NCBI GenBank assembly: GCA_913776255.1
Contig: CAJYLV010000024.1
Location: 1 to 34,510 of the forward strand
Source of the DNA: an uncultured Sphingomonas sp.
GTDB lineage: Bacteria > Pseudomonadota > Alphaproteobacteria > Sphingomonadales > Sphingomonadaceae
Length of the DNA stretch: 34,510 bases
Direction: 5' to 3'
A program made the position numbers and the translations under genes. Positions 23,780 through 31,690 of the stretch are shown here, in pieces (the first letter of the stretch is position 1; each line of letters starts with the position of its first letter). The notes beneath the pieces were generated by a model. It searched no databases and had not been told where the DNA came from. It was given only the letters and a program-made list of their open reading frames with translations.

Positions 23780-25104
23780 TCCGCGTCGCCGCCACCGTCG
23801 CTACGCTCACGCTGCTCGCCGGCTGCGGAAGCCAGCCGGACGACGTCCGCCAGACCGGGCCGAACCCGCAGCTGCCCGCGCAGCAACCGTCGCTGATCCC
23901 GGCGATGAAGATCGCCAAGCCGACCGGCTGGGGCGACACGCGCCCGACCGTGCCAAAAGGATTCGCGATCACCGCGGTCGCGACCGACCTGAAGGTGCCG
24001 CGCCAGATGCTGGTGCTGCCCAACGGCGACCTGTTGGTCGCGGAGGGCAAGGGCGGCCATGCGCCGAAGCTGCGGCCCAAGGATGTGATCGCGGGCTATA
24101 TCAAGAGCCTCGGCACGACGAGCGTCAAGGGCGGCGACCGCATCACCCTGCTGCGCGATGCCGACGGCGACGGCCGACCGGAGCTGCGCACCACGTTTAT
24201 CGACAAGCTGGACGCGCCCTATGGCATGGCGCTGGTCGGCAACGAGCTGTACGTCGCTGAACAGGGCGCGCTCAAGCGCTTCGCCTATGTGCCGGGCGCG
24301 ACCAGCATCACCACCCCAGCCGCTGTCGTGACGAGGCTGCCGGCGCGGATCAACCATCACTGGACCAAGTCGCTGGCGGCGAGCGCCGATGGCGCGAAAC
24401 TCTATGTCGGGATCGGCTCGAACAGCAACGTCGGCGAGCGTGGGATGGAGGTCGAGCAGGATCGCGCGGTGGTGTGGGAGATCGATCGCCAGACCGGCGC
24501 GCACCGCGCGATCGCGACCGGGATCCGCAACCCGACCGCGCTGGCGATCGAGCCGACCACCAATGCGCTCTGGAGCGTCGTCAACGAGCGCGACGAACTC
24601 GGGCCGCGGCTGGTGCCCGACTATCTGACGCAGGTGCGCGACGGTGCCTTCTACGGCTGGCCGTATAGTTACTATGGGCGCAACGTCGATCCGCGGGCGC
24701 ATCCGCAGCGCCCGGATCTGGTCGCGACCGCAGTGGTGCCGGATTATGCGCTCGGCTCGCATGTCGCGGCGCTGGGGCTGTCGTTCGTGACCGGCGGCGG
24801 CTGGGGCGGGGCGTTCAGCGAGGGCGCGTTCGTCGGCGAGCATGGCAGCTGGAACCGGCAGGATCTGGCGGGTTACAAGGTCGTGTGGTTGCCGTTCGCG
24901 GGCGGACGCCCCGCGGGCGAGCCGCGCGATCTGGTCACCGGGTTCATCGGTGCGGACGGCAAGGCGCGCGGGCGGCCGGTCGGGGTGCTCTACGATGCGC
25001 CGCGCCGGGCGTTGTTCATCGCCGACGATCTGTCGAACACGGTGTGGCGGGTCACCCCGGCGGTGACGACGGCGGCGGCGAGCAAGACGAAGCCGCAGGG
25101 ATAA
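23776..25104 (+). CDS. PQQ-dependent sugar dehydrogenase-like lipoprotein (sorbosone dehydrogenase family)
   Basis: Encodes 442 residues: a lipoprotein signal (LTLLAGC, lipid-modified Cys17) followed by a six-bladed propeller of the GDH/sorbosone-dehydrogenase type. Features are FAITAVATDLKVPRQMLVLPNGDLLVAEGKGG, a Ca-binding-like DADGDGRPE near residue 133, INHHWTKSLAASADGAKLYVGIGSNSNVGE, IRNPTALAIEP and FVGEHGSWNR. It would oxidise sugars or aldoses outside the inner membrane with PQQ, but PQQ synthesis genes are absent here and the cofactor is not proven. It is coupled to the DUF2231 gene. Confidence 0.88.
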   Translation: MIRVAATVATLTLLAGCGSQPDDVRQTGPNPQLPAQQPSLIPAMKIAKPTGWGDTRPTVPKGFAITAVATDLKVPRQMLVLPNGDLLVAEGKGGHAPKLRPKDVIAGYIKSLGTTSVKGGDRITLLRDADGDGRPELRTTFIDKLDAPYGMALVGNELYVAEQGALKRFAYVPGATSITTPAAVVTRLPARINHHWTKSLAASADGAKLYVGIGSNSNVGERGMEVEQDRAVVWEIDRQTGAHRAIATGIRNPTALAIEPTTNALWSVVNERDELGPRLVPDYLTQVRDGAFYGWPYSYYGRNVDPRAHPQRPDLVATAVVPDYALGSHVAALGLSFVTGGGWGGAFSEGAFVGEHGSWNRQDLAGYKVVWLPFAGGRPAGEPRDLVTGFIGADGKARGRPVGVLYDAPRRALFIADDLSNTVWRVTPAVTTAAASKTKPQG

Positions 25105-25107
25105 TCC

Positions 25108-25182
25108 GTCATTGCGAGCGTAGCGAAGCTATCCAGGACGTCCTGGTCTGGCTCTGGATTGCTTCGCTACGCTCGCAATGAC
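25108..25182. repeat. REP/BIME-like palindromic repeat, copy A
   Basis: Arms GTCATTGCGAGCGTAGCGAA (25108-25127, continuing GC-ATCCAG) and TTCGCTACGCTCGCAATGAC (25163-25182) form a near-perfect inverted repeat of 28-29 bp around a short spacer. It lies between two converging genes, so it can act as a two-way terminator. The same unit recurs at 31691-31766. Confidence 0.85.
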
Positions 25183-25195
25183 GAGGTGGGTGACC

Positions 25196-25900
25196 TCACC
25201 CCTCCGGCGGGACCGGCGGGGCGTCGTCGCCGAGCGTCAGGCCGTGGCGCATCAGCATCGGCACGTTGGCGATCGCGAACAGCATCGTCGCGGGGATCAC
25301 CACCCACACCTTGTAGATCGCCCACAGGTCCCAGCCGCGCTGCGCGCCGACCGCGACCGCCGCGCCGCGCCAGACCGCCTCGTTGAGGAACGCCATCACC
25401 ACGAAGAACCACACCCAGTTGAGCGTCAGCCGCCGCCAGCCGCTCTCGCGCAGGCCGGGATAGCTGCTGCCCATCAATTGCTGGAGCAACGGCCGTCCGG
25501 TCGCGACGCCGAAGCCGAGCACCGCGGCGAGCAGGGCGTAGACGATCGTCGGCTTCATCTGGATGAAGCGCGGGTCGCGGAAATACATCGTCAGCCCGCC
25601 GAACACGATCACCAGCCCGGCCGAGATCAGCAGCATCGGCGGCACGCGCCCGAGCTTCACGCGAGCGATCACCAGCGCGACGACGCTGGCGAGCACGAAC
25701 ACCGCGGTGGCGAGGATCACGCGCGCGAGCAGCAGCGCCTCGACCTGCTTGAGCGTCGAGAGCATCGGCGTGAAATTTGCGACGATCGCGCGCGCCGTCT
25801 CGGCGGGGACGAGGAAGTTGGCGGCGAAGAACAAGGCGAGCGGGCCGTAATCGACCAGCGCGCGGACGCCACCGTGGCCGTCATTCTGCGGCGTGCTCAT
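25196..25900 (-). CDS. yciB: YciB/septation protein A family membrane protein
   Basis: Encodes 234 residues with about five to six membrane spans. YciB (IspZ) is an inner-membrane protein linked to envelope synthesis and septation. Family marks are DYGPLALFFAANFL at the start, DPRFIQMKPTIVYALLAAVLGFG and the WRRLTLNWVWFFVVMAFLNEAVW segment. The ATG at 25900 overlaps the ftsY stop (ATGA), so it is coupled to ftsY, the usual order in sphingomonads. It ends 14 nt from a palindromic repeat. Confidence 0.92.
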   Translation of the reverse strand: MSTPQNDGHGGVRALVDYGPLALFFAANFLVPAETARAIVANFTPMLSTLKQVEALLLARVILATAVFVLASVVALVIARVKLGRVPPMLLISAGLVIVFGGLTMYFRDPRFIQMKPTIVYALLAAVLGFGVATGRPLLQQLMGSSYPGLRESGWRRLTLNWVWFFVVMAFLNEAVWRGAAVAVGAQRGWDLWAIYKVWVVIPATMLFAIANVPMLMRHGLTLGDDAPPVPPEG

Positions 25901-26829
25901 CGTTGCTTGCCCCCGTCGATCCCGGCGATGATCCGGCTGACCTCGCGCGCGTCGAACGGGCGCAGGTCGTCCATCTGCTCGCCGACCCCGATCGCGTGGA
26001 TCGGCAGGCCGTAGCGCTCCGCCGCCGCGACCAGCACGCCGCCGCGCGCGGTGCCGTCGAGCTTGGTCATCACCAGCCCGGTGACGCCCGCGACCTCCTT
26101 GAAGACCTCGATCTGGCTCAGCGCGTTCTGCCCGGTGGTGGCGTCGAGCACCAGCAGCACGTCGTGCGGCGCGGCGGGGTTGAGGCGGCCGAGCACGCGG
26201 CGGATCTTCGCCAGTTCGTCCATCAGCTCGCGCTTGTTCTGGAGCCGGCCGGCGGTGTCGACGATCAGCACGTCGGTGCCGATCGCGGTCGCCTGCTTCA
26301 CCGCGTCCCAGACGATCCCGGCGGCGTCGCCGCCCTCCGGCCCGGTGACGATCGGCACGCCGATCCGCTCGGCCCAAGTCTTGAGCTGGCCGATCGCGGC
26401 GGCGCGGAACGTGTCGCCCGCCGCGAGCATCACCGCATAATCCTGTTCAAGGAACAGATGCGCGAGCTTGGCGATCGTGGTGGTCTTGCCCGAGCCGTTG
26501 ACGCCGATGACGAGGATCACCTGCGGACGCGGGAAAGCGTCGATGCCGATCGGCTTGGCGACGTCGCGCAGCACCTTCTCGACCTCCTCGGCGACGACGA
26601 GCCGGATGCCGAGTTCCTCCATGTTGCGCTCGAACGTCCCCTCGGCCAGCCGGTCGCGGACCTTGGCGGCGGTGGCCGGGCCGAGATCGGAGGCGATCAG
26701 CGCTTCCTCGACGGTGTCGAGCGTTTCCTCGTCGAGCCGCGCGCCGCCCAGCCCGGCGAGGTTGCCGACCAGCCGGTCGGAGGTGCGGCGGAAACCGCCC
26801 AGCAGCTTGTCGTGCCAGCTCGTGCTCAT
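25897..26829 (-). CDS. ftsY: Signal recognition particle receptor FtsY
   Basis: Encodes 310 residues with an N-domain helical bundle and a SRP-type GTPase domain: G1 GVNGSGKTTTIAKLAHLF at residues 109-126, GDTFRAAAIGQL, DTAGRLQNK, MTKLDGTARGG and GVGEQMDDLRPFD. It docks ribosome-SRP complexes to the membrane and pairs with Ffh encoded at 28960. The long acidic A-domain of enterobacterial FtsY is missing, as is common in alphaproteobacteria. The start overlaps the mtaB stop by 4 nt (ATGA). Confidence 0.97.
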   Translation of the reverse strand: MSTSWHDKLLGGFRRTSDRLVGNLAGLGGARLDEETLDTVEEALIASDLGPATAAKVRDRLAEGTFERNMEELGIRLVVAEEVEKVLRDVAKPIGIDAFPRPQVILVIGVNGSGKTTTIAKLAHLFLEQDYAVMLAAGDTFRAAAIGQLKTWAERIGVPIVTGPEGGDAAGIVWDAVKQATAIGTDVLIVDTAGRLQNKRELMDELAKIRRVLGRLNPAAPHDVLLVLDATTGQNALSQIEVFKEVAGVTGLVMTKLDGTARGGVLVAAAERYGLPIHAIGVGEQMDDLRPFDAREVSRIIAGIDGGKQR

Positions 26830-28004
26830 GCGATATGTCCGGTCAGATGGTCGGGGGCGGCGGCGGTGATCGTCACCGCGACGATGCCGCCGATGGGAGA
26901 AGGGGCGGGCAGGCGCACCGCGGTGAAATCGGGCGCATGGCCGCGGTCGCCAGGCTTCTCGACCAGCACCGGCTGGACGGTGCCGACCTGCGCGACGAGG
27001 CGGCGGGCAAGGCGCGCGGCGGCGGCGGCACGCAGCTGCGCGGCCCGGTCGCGTGCGATCGCGGGGGCGACCTGCGGCATCCGTGCCGCCGGCGTGCCGC
27101 TGCGCGGCGAATAGGGGAAGACGTGCGCGTGGGTGATGTCGGCCGCGTCGATCAGCGCCAGCGTATTGGCGAACATCGCGTCATCCTCGGTCGGGAAGCC
27201 GGCGATCAGGTCGGCGCCGATCGCGATGTCGCGCGCCGCCCTGAGCCGCTCGACCAGCCGCAGCACGTCGCCGCGCGTATGGCGGCGGCGCATCCGCTTG
27301 AGGATCATGTCGTCGCCGGCCTGCACGGACAGGTGAACGTGCGGCATCACGCGCGGCTCCTGCGTGAGCAAGGCGAACAGCCGGTCGTCGATTACGGCGG
27401 GGTCGAGCGAGGACAGGCGCAGGCGTTCGAGCCCTGGCACCTGGGCGAGCAGCCGCTCGACCAGCGCGCCCAGCCGCGCGCCGCGATCGTCGTAGCTGGC
27501 GAGATCGACGCCGCTCAGCACCACCTCGCGCTGGCCGCGCTCGACCAGCGCGGCGATCTGCGGGATCACCGCCGCGATCGGCGCGGCGCGGTTGCGGCCG
27601 CGGCCCTGCGGGATCGCGCAGAAGGTGCAATGATGGTCGCAGCCGTTCTGGACGCCGACGAAGGCGCGAGTCTGCGGGATCGGGCGCGGCGCGTTGGGGC
27701 GTGCGCCCCAGGTGGCGGAGAGCAGCTTGGCGGCGTTGCCGATCACGCGGTCGACCTCGGGCATCGCGGCGAAGCCGTCGCGGTCCATCTCCGAGGCGCA
27801 GCCGGTGACGATCAGCTCGGCGTCGGGGCGTGCGCGGCGCAGCCGGCGGATCGCAGTGCGGGTGTCCTTGACCGCCTGGTTGGTGACGCCGCAGCCGTTC
27901 ACCACCACCTGCCCGCGACCCGCCAGCTGGCGGATCGCCGCGCTTTCGGCGATGTTGAGGCGGCAGCCGAGCGTCACGACCTCTGGCTGGGTGGAGAAGG
28001 ACAT
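26826..28004 (-). CDS. mtaB: tRNA t6A37 methylthiotransferase MtaB
   Basis: Encodes 392 residues of a radical-SAM methylthiotransferase that converts t6A37 to ms2t6A in tRNA. The N-terminal domain has Cys14 (TLGCRLN), Cys38 (NGCGV) and Cys69 (TGCASE) for one iron-sulfur cluster. The radical SAM motif GCDHHCTFCAIPQGRGRNR carries Cys122, Cys126 and Cys129. A TRAM-like C-terminus follows. The ATG at 28004 is chosen by homology. It overlaps, on the opposite strand, the likely start codon of the DUF924 gene (shared CATG) and has no good ribosome site. It is first in the mtaB-ftsY-yciB chain of overlapping genes. Confidence 0.93.
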   Translation of the reverse strand: MSFSTQPEVVTLGCRLNIAESAAIRQLAGRGQVVVNGCGVTNQAVKDTRTAIRRLRRARPDAELIVTGCASEMDRDGFAAMPEVDRVIGNAAKLLSATWGARPNAPRPIPQTRAFVGVQNGCDHHCTFCAIPQGRGRNRAAPIAAVIPQIAALVERGQREVVLSGVDLASYDDRGARLGALVERLLAQVPGLERLRLSSLDPAVIDDRLFALLTQEPRVMPHVHLSVQAGDDMILKRMRRRHTRGDVLRLVERLRAARDIAIGADLIAGFPTEDDAMFANTLALIDAADITHAHVFPYSPRSGTPAARMPQVAPAIARDRAAQLRAAAAARLARRLVAQVGTVQPVLVEKPGDRGHAPDFTAVRLPAPSPIGGIVAVTITAAAPDHLTGHIA

Positions 28005-28575
28005 GGCGGGCGATCTAGTTATGACGAGGGATGAAGTCGACTCCGCCGCGCGCGAAGTGCACGACTTCTGGTTCGGGCTGACCACGGAGCAGCAGTTCGC
28101 GAAGGATGAGGCGCTGGATGCGGCAATCCGCGCCCGCTTCGGTGCGTTGCGCGAGCGGGTGCTGGCGAGCGGGGCGGCGGCGTGGCGCGACGATCCGCAC
28201 ACGCTGCTGGCGGCGGTGATCGTGCTCGACTAGTTTTCGCGCAACCTGTTCCGGGGCGAGGCGGCGGCGTTCGCGGCCGACCCGTTGGCGCGGGAGCTGA
28301 CGGAGCTGGCGATCGCGCGCGGCTGGGATGTGGAACTGGCGGAGGCGGAGCGGGTGTTCCTCTACATGCCGCTGATGCATGCCGAAGACGCGGAAGGGCA
28401 GGCGAAGAGCGTTGCGATGTTCGAAGCGCTGGGTATCGAGGAGAATGCGCGGTTTGCGCACGACCACGCCGAGGTGATCACGCGCTTCGGGCGGTTTCCG
28501 TCGCGCAATACGGCGCTCGGGCGCGAAACGACCGCGGCGGAGCAGCTGTATCTCGACGCGGGTGGGGGCTGGTAG
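28003..28575 (+). pseudogene. DUF924 family gene with in-frame stop
   Basis: The intact frame would give about 190 residues of the DUF924 family (a small TPR-like fold, function unknown). The N-terminal half (VHDFWFG...IRARFGALRERVL) is fine up to VIVLD, where TAG at 28231-28233 interrupts. The same frame resumes at once with FSRNLFRGEAAAF and runs to RFGRFPSRNTALGRETTAAEQLYLDAGGGW. The family consensus there is LDQFSRN, so CAG (Gln) to TAG (stop) is the single change. The start ATG at 28003 has GGAGAAGG 2 nt upstream. It may be a real loss, a sequencing error, or suppressed. Confidence 0.88.
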
Positions 28576-28584
28576 CGGATTGTC

Positions 28585-28807
28585 TCACGCGGAGGCGCGG
28601 AGGCGCGGAGAAGGAGGCTGGTTCGCGCAGAGCACGCTGAGGACGCAGAGGGCGATCGGCGCAATGTCGCGAGCCGGCCTCGCCGGCTCAGAAAGAGGCG
28701 ATCATGAGTGTCTCCCGATCGCCACCACCAGAACACCTTTGCGTCCTCAGCGTGCTCTGCGCGAAGCGCGATCTCTTTCTTCTCTGCGCCTCCGCGCCTC
28801 CGCGTGA
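28585..28807. repeat. Long (223-nt) inverted repeat between the DUF924 gene and ffh
   Basis: This 384-nt stretch (28576-28959) before ffh holds no gene I can support. It contains an imperfect palindrome. Left arm: TCACGCGGAGGCGCGGAG... to CGCAGAGCACGCTGAGGACGCA (28585-28650). Right arm: TGCGTCCTCAGCGTGCTCTGCG... to CTCCGCGCCTCCGCGTGA (28739-28807). Inner arms GGCGATCGG/CCGATCGCC and a perfect central stem GAGCCGGC/GCCGGCTC (28671-28689) complete the structure. It looks like a non-coding sphingomonad repeat unit, perhaps a miniature element. Confidence 0.8.
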
Positions 28808-28959
28808 ACCAACTTGCCTCCGCTACCACATTCCGCTATCGGCCCATCCAAGTTCCGTTGAGGGACGCGAAGGATCAAGCGCTCCTGTGGCGCACGCTGG
28901 CCGGCGAGGTTTCGCCCGCCGGCGTATTTTGCGTTTCGCGGCGGGTGAAAGGAGTTTCG

Positions 28960-30480
28960 ATGTTCGATAGCCTCAGCGATCGTCTTGGCGGCGTCTTCGA
29001 CCGGCTGCGGGGGCGTGGTGCGCTCACCGAAGCCGACGTGCGCCAGGCGATGCGCGAGGTGCGTGTCGCGCTGCTCGAAGCCGACGTGGCGCTGCCGGTC
29101 GCGCGGCAGTTCGTGGACGAGGTCACCGAAGAGGCGATCGGGCAGAACGTCCTTCGCTCGGTCACGCCGGGGCAGCAGGTCGTCAAGATCGTCAACGACG
29201 CGCTGGTGCGGATGCTGGGCGGCGACGATCCCGAGGCTGCCGAGCTGAACCTTGCGGTGACGCCGCCGGCGATCGTGATGATGGTCGGGCTGCAGGGCTC
29301 GGGCAAGACCACCACCACCGCCAAGATCGCCAAGCGGCTGTCGAGCAGCTCGATGACCGGGCGCTCGGCCAAGAAGGTGCTGATGGCGTCGCTCGACGTC
29401 AATCGCCCGGCGGCGCAGGAGCAGCTGGCGACGCTCGGCACGCAGGTCGAGGTCGCGACGCTGCCGATCATCGCCGGGCAGCAGCCGGTCGAGATCGCCA
29501 AGCGCGCGGTGCAGGCCGCGAAGCTGCAGGGCTTCGACGTGCTGATGCTCGATACCGCGGGTCGTCTGCACGTCGATCAGGCGCTGATGGACGAGATGAA
29601 GGCGATCGCCGAGGTCGCCAAGCCGCAGGAAATCCTGTTGGTCGTCGACTCGCTGACCGGCCAGGACGCGGTCAACGTCGCGACCAACTTCTCCGAGCAG
29701 GTGCCGCTGACCGGTGTCGTGTTGACCCGGATGGACGGCGATGCGCGCGGCGGCGCGGCGCTGTCGATGCGCGCGGTCACCGGCAAGCCGATCAAGTTTG
29801 CGGGTGTCGGCGAGAAGCTGGACCAGCTCGAAGCTTTCCACCCGTCGCGGGTCGCCGGGCGGATCCTGGGCATGGGCGACGTCGTCTCGCTGGTCGAGCG
29901 CGCCGCGGAGTCGATCCAGCAGGAAGACGCCGAGCGGATGGCGAGCCGGCTCGCCAAGGGTCAGTTCGACATGAACGACCTGCGCAGCCAGCTCGCGCAG
30001 ATGAGGCGCATGGGCGGGCTCGGCGCACTGGCCGGGATGCTGCCGGGGATGAAGAAGGCGCAGGCCGCGATGGACGCGACGCCGGGCAGCGACAAGATGC
30101 TGGTGCATCTCGACGCGATGATCGGCTCGATGACCGTCAAGGAGCGCGCCAAGCCCGAGTTGATCAACGCCAAGCGCAAGATCCGCATCGCCAAGGGGTC
30201 CGGCACCACGGTGCAGGAGGTCAACAAACTCCTGAAGATGCATCAGGAAATGTCGACCGCCATGAAGAAGATCAAGAAGATGGGCGGCCTGAAGGGCATG
30301 ATGGCGATGCTCGGCAAGGGCGGGCTCGGCGGGCTCGGCAATGCGATCGGCGGCGCCGACATGGGCGACATGATGGGCAAGCTGGGCGGGCCCGGTGGCG
30401 GATTGGGCGGTGGGCCGGGGCTCCCCGGTCTGCCCGGCAACCTTCCGGGCGGGCCCGGCGGGTTCAAGTTCAAGAGATAG
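28960..30480 (+). CDS. ffh: Signal recognition particle protein Ffh
   Basis: Encodes 506 residues. The N-domain (1-85) is followed by the G-domain with GLQGSGKTTTTAKIAKRL (residues 110-127), DTAGRLHVDQ, LTRMDGDARGGAALS and the GVGEKLDQLEAFHPSR closing segment. The M-domain contains GMLPGMKKAQ and IRIAKGSGTTVQEVNKLLKMH for SRP RNA and signal-peptide binding. The C-terminal 45 residues are Gly/Pro/Met-rich (GGPGGGLGGGPGLPGLPG). The ATG at 28960 has AAAGGAG 6 nt upstream; a longer frame back to 28708 runs through repeat DNA. It opens the ffh-rpsP-rimM block. Confidence 0.97.
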   Translation: MFDSLSDRLGGVFDRLRGRGALTEADVRQAMREVRVALLEADVALPVARQFVDEVTEEAIGQNVLRSVTPGQQVVKIVNDALVRMLGGDDPEAAELNLAVTPPAIVMMVGLQGSGKTTTTAKIAKRLSSSSMTGRSAKKVLMASLDVNRPAAQEQLATLGTQVEVATLPIIAGQQPVEIAKRAVQAAKLQGFDVLMLDTAGRLHVDQALMDEMKAIAEVAKPQEILLVVDSLTGQDAVNVATNFSEQVPLTGVVLTRMDGDARGGAALSMRAVTGKPIKFAGVGEKLDQLEAFHPSRVAGRILGMGDVVSLVERAAESIQQEDAERMASRLAKGQFDMNDLRSQLAQMRRMGGLGALAGMLPGMKKAQAAMDATPGSDKMLVHLDAMIGSMTVKERAKPELINAKRKIRIAKGSGTTVQEVNKLLKMHQEMSTAMKKIKKMGGLKGMMAMLGKGGLGGLGNAIGGADMGDMMGKLGGPGGGLGGGPGLPGLPGNLPGGPGGFKFKR

Positions 30481-30484
30481 CGAT

Positions 30485-30579
30485 CGTCGCTCCTGCGGAG
30501 GCAGGGGCCTATGTCTCTCCACGACGAGGGGCGCCGATTGTTGAAGCAGAGATAGGCCCCTGCCTCCGCAGGGGCGACG
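30485..30579. repeat. Palindromic repeat between ffh and rpsP
   Basis: CGTCGCTCCTGCGGAGGCAG (30485-30504, continuing GGGCCTAT) and CTGCCTCCGCAGGGGCGACG (30560-30579, preceded by ATAGGCCC) form an inverted repeat of about 28 bp with a 35-40-nt loop. Its sequence differs from the other families here. It sits inside the ffh-rpsP intergenic region, where it could reduce read-through or protect the ffh mRNA end. Confidence 0.8.
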
Positions 30580-30601
30580 GATTAGAAGGCAAGGAAGAAC
30601 A

Positions 30602-31027
30602 ATGGCACTCAGCATTCGCCTGTCGCGTGGCGGCTCGAAGAAGCGTCCGTACTACCGCATCGTCGTTGCCGACGCGCGCAGCCCGCGTGACGGCAAGTTC
30701 ATCGAGAAGATCGGCAACTACAACCCGCTGCTCGCCAAGGACGACGAGAAGCGCATCGTGCTCGACGCCGAGCGCGCCAAGCACTGGCTGGGCGTCGGCG
30801 CGCAGCCGACCGACCGCGTCGCCCGCTTCCTCGATGCGGCCGGCGTGAAGGAGCGCGCGGCGCGCAGCAACCCGAAGAAGGCCGAGCCGGGCGAGAAGGC
30901 CAAGGAGCGCGCCGAGGAGCGTGCCGAGAAGCAGAAGGCGGCCGAGGAAGCTGCTGCCGAAGCAGCCAAGGCCCCGGCGGCCGAGGCGGAGGCCCCTGCG
31001 GCCGACGCCGAGGCGACCGCCGAATAA
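30602..31027 (+). CDS. rpsP: Ribosomal protein bS16 with extended C-terminus
   Basis: Encodes 141 residues. The first 80 are canonical bS16: [42 protein letters not shown] and [17 protein letters not shown] tail of about 55 residues, rich in Ala, Glu and Lys, follows; such tails are common in alphaproteobacterial bS16. The ATG at 30602 is preceded by AAGGAAGAAC. It lies between ffh and rimM as in most proteobacteria, with a palindrome upstream. Confidence 0.97.
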   Translation: MALSIRLSRGGSKKRPYYRIVVADARSPRDGKFIEKIGNYNPLLAKDDEKRIVLDAERAKHWLGVGAQPTDRVARFLDAAGVKERAARSNPKKAEPGEKAKERAEERAEKQKAAEEAAAEAAKAPAAEAEAPAADAEATAE

Positions 31028-31081
31028 GCATCCGATCGCGGTCGTCGTGCGTTGCCCCCGTTCACTCGAACAGGAGAGCGC

Positions 31082-31222
31082 ATGATGACCGCCGATCCCG
31101 ATCCGCGCACCGCACCCGAGGACCATGAAGACGCGACCAACCAAGGCGTCTCCGCCGACGACCCCGCCGAAGGACGCGACGACGCCCCCGGTGGCGACGG
31201 TGGCTCGCCCGACCGCGAGTGA
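31082..31222 (+). CDS. Possible small acidic leader peptide upstream of/overlapping rimM
   Basis: A 46-codon frame starts at ATG 31082 with a strong AGGAG 6 nt upstream. It encodes an acidic, Asp/Pro/Gly-rich peptide (MMTADPDPRTAPEDHEDATN...). Its TGA (31220-31222) directly abuts a GTG (31223) that is a plausible true start of rimM. It therefore overlaps the proposed N-terminal extension of RimM in another frame. About three quarters of its third codon positions are G or C. It may be a leader ORF that feeds ribosomes to rimM, or a chance frame. Confidence 0.35.
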   Translation: MMTADPDPRTAPEDHEDATNQGVSADDPAEGRDDAPGGDGGSPDRE

Positions 31223-31685
31223 GGTGCCGCCCGGCGCGATCGTGCTCGCCGCGGTGACCGGCGCGCATGGCGTGGCGGGCGAGGTGCGGCTCAAGGTGTT
31301 CGCCGACGATCTCGCGGCGCATCGCTCGTTCAACGACGGTGCGCTGACGCTCGTGAAGCTCCGCGACGGCACGATCGCGCGCTTCGCCGAAATCGCGGAT
31401 CGCACCGCGGCGGAGGCGTTGCGCGGGACGGTGCTGACCGTGCCGCGCGACGCGCTGCCGCCGCTGGGCGAGGGCGAATATTATCACGCCGACCTGCTCG
31501 GGCTGGCGGCGGTCTCGACGACCGGCGAGGACCTCGGCGTCGTCGCGGCGGTCGAGAATTTCGGTGCGGGCGATGTGGTCGAGGTGCGGCGCGCGAGCGG
31601 CAAGACCTTCATGGTGCCGATCTCGGCAGTGCCGGAATGGAATGGCGAGCGGCTGGTGATCGAGGCCGACTTCGTCGAGCGGTAG
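31125..31685 (+). CDS. rimM: 16S rRNA processing protein RimM
   Basis: Encodes the 30S maturation factor that binds uS19 during late assembly. IVLAAVTGAHGVAGEVRLKVFADD is the RimM N-terminal beta-barrel; LGEGEYYHADLLGLA and MVPISAVPEWNGERLVIE mark the PRC-like C-terminal domain. From ATG 31125 it has 186 residues, but the first 33 are Thr/Pro-rich low complexity and out of family; GTG 31223 would give the normal N-terminus (VPPGAIVLAAV, 153 residues). It follows rpsP as usual, but trmD is not next: a repeat and four genes intervene. Confidence 0.95.
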   Translation: MKTRPTKASPPTTPPKDATTPPVATVARPTASEVPPGAIVLAAVTGAHGVAGEVRLKVFADDLAAHRSFNDGALTLVKLRDGTIARFAEIADRTAAEALRGTVLTVPRDALPPLGEGEYYHADLLGLAAVSTTGEDLGVVAAVENFGAGDVVEVRRASGKTFMVPISAVPEWNGERLVIEADFVER

Positions 31686-31690
31686 ACATT

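Noticed and set aside
28708..28959. N-terminal extension of Ffh by 84 residues
   Set aside because: The extra codons run through the long palindrome; the ATG at 28960 has a clear AAAGGAG and begins the standard MFDSLSDRLGGVFDRLRG.
28576..28959. Possible stable RNA gene (for example 4.5S SRP RNA next to ffh)
   Set aside because: The palindrome has very long arms and no GGAA tetraloop or asymmetric internal-loop pattern of SRP RNA; it reads as a repeat element.
28747..30615. 622-residue open frame antisense to ffh
   Set aside because: Shadow of ffh; His/Leu/Asp/Arg-rich low-complexity text and no ribosome site or motif.
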